Shown: one piece after another, positions 31,511-44,500 of the stretch
Numbering within the stretch: position 1 is the stretch's first letter
Layout: each line of letters begins with the position of its first letter
Origin: Mermis nigrescens
Lineage: Eukaryota > Nematoda > Enoplea > Mermithida > Mermithidae
Direction: 5' to 3'
Length of the DNA: 64,000 nt
NCBI GenBank assembly: GCA_036768485.1
Contig: JAVLUZ010000150.1
Span: 682,001 to 746,000, forward strand
The notes under the pieces: model-generated
What the model was told of the DNA's origin: nothing
Databases searched by the model: none
Seen by the model: only the letters and a program-made list of their open reading frames with translations
Translations under genes and position numbers: made by a program

Positions 31511-34150
31511 TTTCAACAAAAATTCGAAAAATATCCACTCTTGATAGCAAAATTAGTGCCAATTTAGCCTCAAGCGCGCGGTTTAAATAAGTCAGAATGA
31601 ATCTCAATCATCTTTTGTATAAATTACCTTTTTGTCAAAAATTTTACGCGCGGCATAATATCTACATATGTGACAATTTATCACCATTTTATCTTATTTA
31701 ATATGTAGGTGATAAACTCAGATGTGTGAAACTTAAAAAAAGTAGAGAAAACCAGATACTTCAAACTTAATATAACATTAAGAGAAAATTTAATATCACT
31801 TGTGATTATTTATCACAAATAGCTTTCTCAGTTCAATCTTGCACGTAAGTTTAGCTGAAAAGTCGTTAAAACTTCGGACTGTAGCTCTGACTTCAATAGA
31901 AACAAATTTACATTGTAGACAATTTACAGTTACAAGACGCTGGCTATATCACTCACAAATTGCGGTATTCTCTTTAACTTAGTTCACATGAATTTAGCTA
32001 CCAAAGTGGCTTAGAAATGTGAAGCAGTAATACCATTCAGCAATGGTACAGGACAATCTAACTGCACCTATTGCAAAAGATGACTCCTATCAAATGCGTT
32101 TAAATAACTTTTGAGTGACATTAAGTTTTTTCAAAAACCGCATGAGCAGAATTTTAACACGAAGGATTATTAACATTGAAACTATCATTCATTTTAATAG
32201 TGGCCAACGTTCCCAATCGGGAACATATTTTCAAAATTTTATTGCAAAACAACTACTCATCTAATTTAAGTAAGACTTGTTTTAAATGAGAAACAAGATG
32301 TTTGCCTATCCTGTGAGAGCAATTTCAAAACTTAGTTATGAGTATGTGCTATGCTATACTGTCTTAAGTTGGACAAAAATAGTGAAAGTTTGTCATGTTT
32401 AGAAATTTGCATATTGTCAATCGAAATAGAAAATTTCTGAGCCAAATGTCATGCAGTCATGTTTGCAGAGGTTTTCTGATCATTTTGGTATGTTATTCAT
32501 TTTTATTTAGTTGTTCATCAAAATTTATGGTTAAATTTATATTGATGTTCCCGTTTGGGAACGTTGGCTCCTAGAAGTGCAAAAATATTTAATTCCTGGA
32601 AAGAGAACTAAATCTATGGGGCAGCATATGTAACCTCGGCTATGCTCTTTAGTGACCTCTCATGCATTCCTTCAATTTTCTAGAGCTCCACAAGCAATCT
32701 GGTATGACTCCAATGCACATATTCAAAATATTAAATGCAGGTTTATGGGATTCTTTACTTGATTCTATGTGTTACGATTACACAACAATGTAGCTCTTGA
32801 TTTCTAGCGGTTTTTAGGCAAAAATTCAAGTGTTTCTGTAAATAATTTTAGGTGCTTTTGCAGAAATTACCTGCTCTACCTTACTTTGCTTTATTTTTTA
32901 CTATACGTTACAGAGCAATGAATCTTTTGAGGCTTAGAGACAAATTTTCTTGAATTCATGCACATCACGTGGTTTTGATCGGTAGAACTTGCACTGTACT
33001 TTATCAAACTTTATATAATTACTGATTGCTAACATTTTTCAATAGCTCAGAAGCATGCTAGCAACATAACTAAACTTTGAGTTAAATTATCGGTAATAAC
33101 TGTGGATAGGTATATAAATGTCCGAATGAGTAAACGTATGATATTATGACTTATTTTTATTCACTGTAAAATTTTACTCATTGAAAATTGAATGAAATTG
33201 ACAAATTGACTATATCACACCATGACTTCCTGTTATTTCCCGAATCTTGATTCATGGTTTCTAATTTTTAGTATACCGACATACGTCAATGCAGTGTAAA
33301 TAGCTCTGAGATCACGGGCATTAGTTCAACAGCGTAGAAATGAGAAAACCAATAAATTTTGAAAAATCCAGAAAAAACGAAAATACAGATTATAGCTCAA
33401 TAGTAGTTTTTTACTCATCTTAGCTAGACATTATTTAATCTTATCTAGAAAGCAAGCAAATCTAACAAAAAACAAATATAAAGTTACGGTGTCTACTGAA
33501 AGTTTCTTGGTTTTCTGAGGTTTATGGTTCCCATAAGGTTTCAAACACTCAAAACCACACCCTTGTAGGCTCTCTATTTGACAATTTGATTTTTTAGATT
33601 ACTTGTGTTATCAATGTTTGTAGCAGATCGCTTTAATCTTATATGTTTTGCAAAACATAACAGAACATGAAATTTGGCAAAAATGTTCCCCAAGAAGCCA
33701 ACGTTCCCAAATGGGAACATATGAACAACATGATAGAGAGGAGAGCTTTTGCTCTGGGTTTTTGCATACAGTCTTACATTTTACAGATTTGAAACATATT
33801 AAGATTGCATTGCTGTAGCACATCTGCATCATAGAGCGGACTCTAAAAGGTAATAATATTATATAATTATTATTTTAATGCTTCTATGTAACGGCAAGTA
33901 TAAGTTGTAAAAAAATCATAGCACTGATCAAACGTATGAATAGCAAACATAGATGCACATGGTCAGCTTGGCAAGGGATGGGTAAAACCGAGATTTAGGG
34001 ATAAGGGAGGGATGAAATCTAGAATTTTTCACTGTAGTAAATTGAGTTTTTGGCCAATTTAACATCAATTGCAAACTCAAATTGCTCAAATTACTTCTGC
34101 CGATGTGCATGTATGACAGCATGCATACATTGGCGTACAGAGGGGAGGTC
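31511..34150. other. Intergenic between NPC2-like and golgin genes
   Basis: No gene was recognised. Apart from the repeat at 32204-32576 and a solo end at 33696-33720, the sequence looks unique and AT-rich. Confidence 0.45.
32204..32576. mobile_element. CCAACGTTCCC inverted-repeat element
   Basis: GGCCAACGTTCCCAATCGGG at the left is matched inverted by CCCGTTTGGGAACGTTGGC at the right. This gives a 24-bp terminal repeat around about 370 bp. A solo copy of the end lies at 33696-33720. There is no transposase and the superfamily is unknown. Confidence 0.65.
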
Positions 34151-34154
34151 AGTG

Positions 34155-34408
34155 CACACACCTGGGCGTGGGGGGTTTGGGGGTATGCACCCCCCAGAAA
34201 CCAAAATACCCCAGAAATCAAAATACCCCCAGAATTCAATTTTGAAAATTTTTTTCGTTTTTTCGCAATTTTTTGATGCCAATGGATAGTGCTTGATGAG
34301 AAACGTCGAAAAATGGTGTTTTTATCGCCATACCACCATTTTTAAGGCCATTTTTCGACCTTCAAAAATCTTGCACCCCCCCAGAATTTTCTATGCTGCC
34401 CACGTATG
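34155..34408 (-). repeat. CACGCCCACGTGTG-family repeat, copy 3
   Basis: Inverted copy: CACACCTGGGCGTGGGGG to GCTGCCCACGTATG. Confidence 0.75.
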
Positions 34409-34409
34409 G

Positions 34410-35351
34410 TCAGGCAGGACCTCAAACTGCTCGAAAAAACGATAGTCCCAGAATTAAATTTTTTGGTACTATTTTTGGCGATTTCGTCCGCATCGGACCC
34501 CCAGAAATTGATTTCTATTTACGACCCATTTATAGTAGAAAGTCATTACTTGAAAATAACGTTCTTACTTATTCATAAAAACTATAACAAGTGGGGCAGC
34601 AAATATCTGTTTGATATTTAGATTGTTTTAGATGTTTTTCGTTTTCTAATGGACTATAATTTTAGCACCTACATAAATCGAAACCACGTCAACTTTCATC
34701 CTTGAGATAATTTGTTCCAACTATACTTTCATACTGGCGGAAATTCTGGGTAAATTCTTGACGTTATACGTAATTTAAGCACGCACACAAATCGGTTTTA
34801 AAGCCAAAAAAGTGAACTTCAGAACTGGTAAAAATTTCAAAAAAATCATCGCGAAATTCCCAATGTAAAACACGCGAAAGATAACTGAAATTTCAGTACC
34901 TATTAAGAGAACTAAGGTTGATGTTCGGAGTCTTAAACAGCTCATTAAAATCTAAGACCCTTATTAACATCCGCTCCCGTCGTTATATGCTTCTTATTGA
35001 TACGCACATAAAAGAAAGGAAAAAAGACGATTATTACCTACTTAAAAGAAAAGCCGCCGAAATTGAGGGAAACTAAACGATTCTACAGCGAAAATTTGAT
35101 AAAAAACAGGCATTTGATTATGAATATCAATCGATTTAGTGCTCCTAAATTTTGACTTAAAAGACTAACATTTACATACGTTTCAGAGATGGAACTGACA
35201 GGCCACTCCAGAGCTGTCAGATCCGAGTTAAGAAATTCAAAATTTCAAGCATTTCGCTAAACATTTTAATAAAGGAAAATCACATTAGACTATAACACGT
35301 GGTACATATGTGCATACCTATCATGCATAAGCGAAATCGGGAATCTTTCAA
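34410..35351. other. Downstream of golgin gene
   Basis: This holds the presumed 3' UTR or last intron of the golgin gene. No further exon could be fixed. A purine-rich stretch at 35040-35056 could be a reverse-strand acceptor followed by an early stop, but this is not supported otherwise. Confidence 0.35.
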
Positions 35352-35525
35352 TTAACTATGTACTAGTGGGCAGAAACCTATAACAATACAGTATGTCATT
35401 GATGCTAACTCAACAAAATTAAATGTTAGGTACCAAGAATGACACCTAGCCTCTTCTTTCTCCAAAATTTCACGCGTCTGGTCCATATTTAGTTTTAGTA
35501 CAGCTGCAATAGCTTTGGCTAAATT
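35352..35525 (-). CDS. Golgin245: Golgin exon: GRIP domain, C-terminal half
   Basis: The acceptor CTTCAG ends at 35526. It encodes NLAKAIAAVLKL and DQTREILEKEEAR, the second half of the GRIP fold (human: MAKVITTVLKF...QTQKILEREDAR). After EEAR the frame continues 31 residues to a stop (35354-35352). Alternatively a weak donor GTGTCA after 35446 splices to an unseen last exon. The GRIP part ends at about 35446. Confidence 0.9.
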   Translation of the reverse strand, partial: NLAKAIAAVLKLNMDQTREILEKEEARCHSWYLTFNFVELASMTYCIVIGFCPLVHS

Positions 35526-38500
35526 CTGAAGAAATTTGTCGTGAAATTTAAAAGCAGGAGAAGGTATTAAAGCATAAGTAAATCTAAGAGTAAAGCTTAA
35601 ATGTGCAAATGCCAAAAGCTCAACATTTTGACTAAAAACTTTCAAAACAATATCAATAATATTACTAATATATCATGTATATTAGTTATGAAATCTTAAT
35701 ATTTCATATTTATTTCCTCAGTACTTGATGAATCTTTTTTATTTCTTGTTTTTGTTAGATTTTTAAATTTGCCTTATGCCGTACTGATTACAGTATTTCT
35801 GTATACAACCTGTATTTTATTTTACCTCCGGTTATATGCGAGATATTTTATTTTCTTATGCAAAATTTTTAATTTTTTTCATTATAAAAAAATCTACCAC
35901 GTCAGAGAAAGGCTATTCAAAAAGACAGGAAAATCTGGAATTTTGCCTCCATGCGGAACACGTCATACTTACATAATGTTGAGAAAAGAAAAATTTTCAG
36001 ACTCGTTTACAATATACATAAATACAGTCGAACTCGGATAATGCAAATCCCGTATAATGCGCTTTTTTGATCAATGCACATCAGCACACATGGTCCCGGC
36101 AAAAATCAGTGCATTAACATGGTAAGACATCTTGGTTAATGCAAACTCGGATAATGCGTAATGCACACGGCTGACAAGACCGCAGCACACACGCACAATG
36201 CACACCTCGGATAATGAGCAAGCGAACCTCGGATAATGCACACATGGATTACTGATATTTATTGCACATTATGTTACCTTTAAGGTAGAACAATAGCCTG
36301 AATTGTTTTTACTACACTATTGGTTTTACAGCTACAGACAAGGATACAACAACGTATTCCTTCTGTCATATTATTGAAGTGTTAATAAATTTCTTTTCAG
36401 TTAAAGTCGGAATTTTAAGGAAATTTCACACTCCGGTCAATGCACATACTCTTGTAATGCACACCTTTGACCTCGGTCCATAAGGGGTGTGCATTATCCA
36501 ATTTCCATTGTATGTTCAAGCAGGCCCGTAGCCTGGATTTTATTTCGGGTAGGGGGAAGATTTTTACAGTCAGATATCTCGAGAATAATCAGAGGCAGTC
36601 AAAAATAAGGACATTTTTGAACGTACGAGCTCTACACAATGGTAAAGAAAAATTTGAAAAAAAAATTTTGAACATTTTTCAGTTTATTTTTATACTCATA
36701 CACAAGAAAATCTATCGCTCAAACTATCTGCTAACCGTTTTCTCATCGTCCAGTCCATAAACAGTTTCCAAACTTTTCGTATTTGTCTTCAATCTTTAAG
36801 CTCTGCAAAGAAAAACAACCAGAAAATTAATGATTCGATGCGAAGCGCCGGAAAATTTGACATTCTCTTCATGTATAACTCAAATTTGAACGGTTGTAAA
36901 GAGAGGGACTACATAGAAACAATCAATCCGGCGCGAAGCGCCGCAAAATTTGGCCTTTACTAGCTCAAAAGTACGCGAAAAACCTGTTTTGGCGACCTTT
37001 TAAAATGCACTTCGAGAATTTTTCATTTCTTCCTTTGGGGGACCCTTGTGAGAAACAAATTTTTTTGTTTTCGGGGCAGGGGGCGGGGCAACTGCCCCTA
37101 GTCTTCGGGTCTGCGTACAAGGCATGCACGTAACAAGGTTATGTCCAAAATTTACTGTCTCCCATCCCCCAAAGCCAGAACATTTTTGAAAAAATTGAAT
37201 TTTTTAGCCGTTCTTAGGTGTTTTTTGGCTGTTTTCGGCCAAAAATTTGAGGTCATCCACCACCCGCCTACAACCTAGAAATGGCCGGGGTGGGGAACTC
37301 CTACCCAAATTTCGAGCAATCAAATGTATGGTACAAGGAGTATATTGAAATATTAATGGCGATGAAAATATTTAGACAATAACAAGTGATATTAATTATG
37401 ACGATGAGAATACTTAATTGTTCTAAAAACAAGAATTAAAGATGGATAATTTACCATAGATTCCTTGCCTAGGGATTCTCGTTCGACCATGTATCGAAAA
37501 ACAATATTTCTTAGGTACTGAAAAAGCAATGCAAAGAAGTCAAAAAGTAAATGCTGAAACAAAATGTTTAGGAACCTCGGCTTCGGCTGGCTCGGCAAAA
37601 ATGACACCGGGATGGTCAAGTGAAATGCTGCTGAATCTCTAGAACGAAATAAATTGTTTGGTCAGCGGAAGAATAACCGGCATCGAGACGGATTCCCAAA
37701 CCAGATTATTTGATTACCAATTGATAAAATTTTTATGAACTAATTAAACTCAACCATGGGTGTGAGGGTTTGAGGGTTTACAACCCCAGAATCTGGTAGA
37801 CCCCAAAAAATCGACAAACCACCGAGGATTGAATTTTTGGCACGTTTTTTCGCTTTTTGCCGCTTTCAACCCCCCAAAATTTGGCTGCTGCCCTTGTATG
37901 ACTGCACTATGGCACCCTTTGAAAATAAAAATCCATAGTCTACGAGTATCTCACGGATTCTTGTGCATGATAAGCAATTTACAGCACTCATGAAAGTAGC
38001 TACATATGTAATTTCCAGGTACCCTACTGGTACCAGAATTTTGTACAGCAAAACTTAATATTTGCACCTTTTAAATGCTCGAAACAGTATTGTAATTGTA
38101 GATTTAGTTTTTAAATTGCTAATAGATTGACATTTTTCCTGAAATCGCTATCCATGCACAAGCTTTCGTAAGTATTCACAGATTTGAAAATGACGTAAAT
38201 CTCGTCAATACCCCGAAGATTATATGGTTTTATGGGAAATTCATTTGAAAATTATTTGAACAAACAGTAACATTAAAACTAATCCCATCTTTAAAGTAAA
38301 AACAAGCTAAAGCGTTTCATCTCCAGAAATATTTCAAGCATCTATCACAAAGAAATACTACTGAAAAATATGACAGTTTAAGATAATTTAGTGAAAAAAC
38401 AATTTGGCATTTCTTCTAGATGCACATTCCAAGCATAAGATTTTACAACAATTAGCCACATAAAATAATACCATTAGCGTAAATAGAAAAACACGTGCAT

Positions 38501-41500
38501 AGTAAGTTATACATTAATACTTATTATTACATTAAAACTTAAGGCAAATAATTTAAAGTTCAATATTTGATGAATTACATCTCAATGTCGAAATACATAC
38601 AAATTCAAGTTTATAATGCTATATGAGTACTAAGTTATAAATTGAATAAGATTTCTATCAATAATCTAGAATAAGACCAAAAACCAGAAAGTAGAACGAA
38701 AAATAAAGAAAGGAATCATGCCTACCACACATGATCTTGGGGTTTGGCGAGGGGGTTTCAACTTTCAGCCCCCCCCCAAATTTTTTCACCCTGCCTAGAA
38801 TCCGCGATTTTCCGAAAATCTCAAAAAATTGTATTAATGTTGCCTTATGAAGCGTTTTTGCTACCTGCTTGCCCAAAAGTGACAAATTTTCGCCATACTC
38901 ATTTTTTGACTATCAATTTAATCAAAGTTTTCTGATGTTTTTCCAAATTTTTTTCTTTTTATGCTCTAGAAAGATGGAGCATCGTCAGGAACACCGAAAA
39001 ACGATGTTTTTGACGCGTACCCACTTTTTTTGAGCCTTAAAATAGCACTCTGAAATTTCATCCCCCCATGCCCCACAATTTGCATGCTGTGCTGTGCATG
39101 TCTGATACCTACGTATCACAAAAAAGCCGGAAAATAAAATAATTATCCATTTTGTCAATAAAAAATAATGTGTAATATGTATGAGCGGGTCATCGATCAG
39201 TGTTCCTCAAAATCAAATACATAAGTGCGGACTCGACTATTCTACAGGGAACAACCATAAATTCTGTAAGACCAATTACATTTAATGCATTGAAAAACCT
39301 GTTTCAGTTTGCAAAAACAAAAAAATTATACTCCCTTTTTCCCTTCAGAGCATGCCGTTGCAAGGCTACTAGTGTCGTAACCGCCGGGGGAAAGTCACAG
39401 ATGAACATGGTTGGCCAAAATAGCTACAGAGGGGGGTAGAGGGGGTGATATCGCACAGCTGTGGCCGGGGGGCTTTAATCCGAAATTTTCATCACCGTAA
39501 GTTGCATTTATGTATGAAGCACAATTGCATTAAAATTGCATGATAATTTATAATTTTAGACCAACTCAATCACTCGATAGCTACTGCTTAACATATGGTC
39601 CTTTCAAAGGGGGATCAAATTTGTCCCTCGCCCTTAACAATATCTGCAATGTGCCCGCATGCCGCTGGCTACTTCGGCATACAATATATAAAAAGCCCTA
39701 GTAGGTCAACGTTACCCACCTGAACAGTACCGTAATTTACCCATTTCTCTTCGTGAGTTCTACAATTTTCGGCCAATTTCTTATTCTCGCTCTGCAGAGT
39801 TCTCAGGGCGTTCTCCGTCTTACGCTGATTCATAGCCTGCTTGTCTTCCAGAGCTAGTTTATCATTCTGAGCTTCCTCCAACGCGATCTGTTTATCGATC
39901 AATTGCCTTTCCAAAGATTCCAATTGATCCTTGGCATCTTGCCAGCGTTTGTCGGACGCGATAGCTCGTTCGAGACTATATTCACCTTCAGTCGATCGAT
40001 TCTGCTTCAAAAAATCTAATTCCTTTTCGATTCGTTCTAAATTTGAATTCAACAAGATTACGGTATCGTTCAATCGTTCGATTTCGGATTTTTTAACGCC
40101 CAGCTCATTTTCTAGCTCTAGAATAAACGCCTTGTTCTGTTTTTCCATTTCGGACGAATTATTCGTACATCGCTCGATTTCGTTCGATTTTTGACCGACT
40201 TGCTTCGTTAACTCGATAACTTTCTCCGATTTTTCGTGAAGCTGTTTAGCTAAAGACTCGTTGCCGGAGGCGTAGGACGAAATTTCGGCGTTTTTCCGTT
40301 TGACTAAGTCCGCGATCCGATTCAATTCCGATTGCGATTTTTCCAGACTCTCCTGCAACGAGCTATTCTTGTTGTTCAGAATTTTGACAACGTCGTCGTG
40401 CTGCGCCACTTGTTCGTTTTTAGAATTCAATTCCAGTCGCAAGTCCTTTAAAATGGCGTCGTACTTCTTCTTCAACAGCGCTTGCTTATCCTGAGACGCG
40501 GATTTTTCCTCTTTCAATGCGTCTATCGTTTGCTCTTTTTCCGATATTTGTCGACGCAAACTTTCCATTTCGGACTTCAAATTTTCATTCGAAGCGCAGT
40601 CATTCAATCGTCGCTGCTGAGTTTGAATTTTTTCTTCCAATTCTTGGATAATCGACCGTTGCCTATTTGACTCGAGCCGAAAATTTTCCGCCAACGCCGC
40701 TTTCTGATTGGTCGATTCGGACAAATCGCGTTCGAGCGATTCGACTCGATCGTTTAATTCTTCTATCGCCGCCGCTTTCTGATTGGTCGATTCCGACAAA
40801 TTGCGTTTGAGCGATTCGATTTGATCAATTGTTTCTTCCAACGCCGCTTTCTGATTGGCCGATTCGGACAAATCGCGTCTGAGCGATTCGACTTGATCGT
40901 TTAAGCCGATGATGGCGTTTTTGGCCGATTGCCAATTTTCCGTCGTTCGATCGAGCTCCGATTTCGCGTCGGACATTTGAAGTTCGAGTCGCGAAATTTC
41001 GGCTTTTAGGCGCGAATTTTCGGCGCAATAATCCGCCTCCTCGTTTTCGGCCCTCCGTCTGGAACGTTCGAGTTCTTCTTCTAATTTCGACTTAATTTCG
41101 GCGGCCGCTTGTTCCGATTTTAGGATTCTATTTAATTCGTTGTGTTTCGAGTTGAGTTCGTTTCGTAATTCGGTCAAAAGTTTATCGGTGTCTCGCTTTA
41201 AACTTTTAATTTCCTCTTCCAACCGACTGTTCGCCTGGCCCAAATCTTCAATTTTTCGGTCCTTTTCTTTACACTCGTTCAGAGCTACAGTATGCTCCCG
41301 CCTTAGGCCATCTACCGCGATTAGTTCGCTATTAGACCGTTCGTTAAGTTCGTTTTTGACCTGGCCCAAATTTTGGCCCACCGTCGACAATTCGGCTTCC
41401 TTGATCGTCAGATTTCTTTTCGCCTCGTCCAGCGCGTCGTGCAAGTCGCAAATTTCGGCGTTTTTTCGGACCAATTCGTTTTTCAACTTTTCCGAATTGC

Positions 41501-44500
41501 TAACCGCTTGCCTAACGTCCGAATCTTTGGCCGACAAATTGTCCTGCAAACTTTTTTCGGCGTCCATCGCTTCGGTGAGCAGTTTTTCCGTTTCCTCGGC
41601 GTGAAATTGCAAACTATTGATTATATTATTTTTCTCGTCCAGTTCGCCGATCAATCGATCGCGAGCCTCGGTCAACGCCGAAATCTGATCGCGCAGATTT
41701 TCGATCGATTCGTCGTCGTTGGCTCGATCGCAGTCCGGTTGAACGGTCGAATTTAGAACCGATCGAAGTTGGCACTTCTCCTTTTCCGTACTTTCGAGAT
41801 TTTCGGCTAATTTAGCGATTTTCTTTTCGAGCGATTTAACCGTTTGATCGCTCTGTCGTTCGATCGATAATTTTTCCGATTCGATCGATCGAAGTTCGAC
41901 GTTTAATCGATCGTTTTCTTGCTTTAAACTATTAATTTGTTCTAATTCTTTGGTCAAAGTTTCGTTTTCCCGCTTAAGCTCGGCATTTATTATTTTAAAT
42001 TCTTCGATTTTCTCGTCAAATTCTTGTTCTTTTAGTTTTTCGACCGATTGGTCCTTCGAATTCAGCGTCCGATTCAATTCGTCGGTTTTGCAATCGAACT
42101 GTTTTTGCATATCGACGATCAAGGAGTCGTGGTCGCATTTCAGCTTTTTCTGCAACGATTGCATAGCAGCCGCGTGTTCAATGGAAAGTTGATCCAGGCG
42201 CGACTCAAGCTGGAGTTTTTCCTAGCAAAACAATGATTAGGTACTGTGAGCAGACCGGAATGGGACGTTTTGACGCTGCCGTTTTGGCGCCACACTCTTT
42301 GTTAATATTATTGATTATTTACATTTCATTTATGATTAAAGTATAATACATATTCTGAAAGCCCATTCAATTCTCTACGTGATGGTATGAATTACTTTCA
42401 GAATATCTTGAATTTAGTGAGATAATTAAATGCATCTAAAAATACACTGGATTTTTTACAGTTTTTCAGTCGTACACAAATGGACACTCATCGAATCCAA
42501 AAAGAACAATATGCTATTTTGTAGCTTGTAGAACCTGCTTCCTGAATATATAAATTATTTTGAAATTGTTTCAAAATTGATTCAGTCAGAATAATTTATA
42601 AGTTTCTGGCGCCAAAACGGCGGCGCCAAAACGTCGTAGACTCTGAGCAGACGTATGTAAACAGCATAGGAATTCCAGAACGGGGTTAAATTTGGGCTCG
42701 AAAACAATTCATACACGTCAAAAACACCGTTTTCGGCGTTTCTGACGATGCTCTATCTTTCTTTAGCATAGAAACACAATTAATGTCGGAATAATATCAA
42801 ATTGAACAAAATATGGTCAAAAAATGAGCATATGGCGCGAAGCGCCGAGAAAATTCGACGCTTTTGAGCAAACAAATAGCGAAAAACGCTTAAACAGCAC
42901 CGGTTATACGGATTTTTTCAAAATTTTTCAGGAAAATCGCGAATTCTGGAGGGAATGGAAAACCCTCCAAACTCCCCCAGATCCATACATGCGCATAGGG
43001 AGGTGTTAGAGGGAGGTATTACTCCCGATAAAGAATCCAGAAGTTAGATACTGTCGAGCAGTTTGAGGCACAAATAGCGTATTTTTCAAGCGATTTCGAC
43101 GCAAAAATAGCCAAAAACACGATTTCGTTATCCTCAATTTTACCCATCCTTGACCACAAAATCTAGATTTTACCCCTTCCAAGCCAAGCTGACCTTGTGC
43201 ATCTATGCCCAGATCATGTATGACTGTGAGTCTAAATAAAAGAGATTGGCCTGCAGAAGCATTCCACATTCGCAACAAGTTTAAATACTACAAACTTTTC
43301 TATTCATACAACAAATAACAAGGAACGACGACTCTTAATCTGACGAAATTTGATTAAATTCGAAAAAACTGTAGTTTTTGCTCATAGATTAGATGAAAAA
43401 GATTAAAACGCCGAAGAGCGCGATTCTGTTTAATATATTAGAGTAACCACATTACAGAAAAAGCCCATTTCGTGCATTGCGTCAACAAAGAGTTTCTGAA
43501 TGAAGGCGATCATTTCGAGGAAAAAAGAGTAGCATGTGGGATTTCAAATCTTCAGTGAATAACTAAAAAACGCGCAATCATTAGAAACCTGAAAAAACTT
43601 AACTTTGAGATAAATATGGAGGAAATATCTCGCGTGAATCTGAAATTATGGAGAATGAGGAATGAACGAGTTTGTGTCAACTTATAATATTGATAAACGT
43701 AGCTTTTTCGATTTTTCAAATTCACTGTCATGCACGATCTTGGAGGTGGTTTGGGGGACTAGGGGTTTCTGTCACCTTTCCCCGCAAAATTTTTCATCCA
43801 CCTCTGGGAAGTTTTATTTTAAAAAAACATCGTAGAAACGTCTTGGTTTAAGCATTTTTAATGATCTTTTAGCTCAAAAAATGCCAATGTTTTCGCGCTT
43901 CGCGCCGCAGCCATTTTTGACCTGAATTTTGTTAAATTTCAATGGATTTTACTCGAATTTTTTCATCGTCTGATAAGATAAAGCAAGTCAGAAATGCCCA
44001 TAAATAGTGTTTTTGATGCATATCAATCTTTATGACAAAAAACAAATTAGAAAAAATTCCTGATTTCATCCCAGAATTCCAATGCTGTGCATGCATGTTC
44101 AATGTCCTATGTAACTAAGCTCTAGGTCTTCCCACGAACAGCATCAATATAAAGGAGTACGCAGAAATTATTAAATTTCTAAATTTCTATCTTACAACTG
44201 CAAGTGCCAACAATAAAGAAGTAGAGGCAGAATATCAACGGTTTGTGATATGAAATTGATTACATTTTTATACAGAAGCAAAAGTCACCATTAAAAAAAC
44301 TAAAAATTTATAATATTGTGGCATTCTTAGCAAAAACAGAGCAGGCAGATACATATTTAATCATATACAAGTCGGCATAAGCAGAAACATTTGCACCAAT
44401 TAAAATTTATTCCAGTAAATTTACAGAGTTTTATAAGGCAGTCATATTTATGTGCAAGCGTACATATATGTGACAATGAGGGAAAACCATTCGCAAAGGT

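Noticed and set aside
39669..39719. Extension of the golgin giant exon to the stop at 39669
   Set aside because: A strong GTGGGT donor lies at 39719, and the following exons restore the GRIP domain.
41140..42236. Plus-strand frames (up to 154 aa) opposite the golgin giant exon
   Set aside because: Ser/Phe-rich shadows of a Glu/Lys-rich coiled coil on the minus strand.
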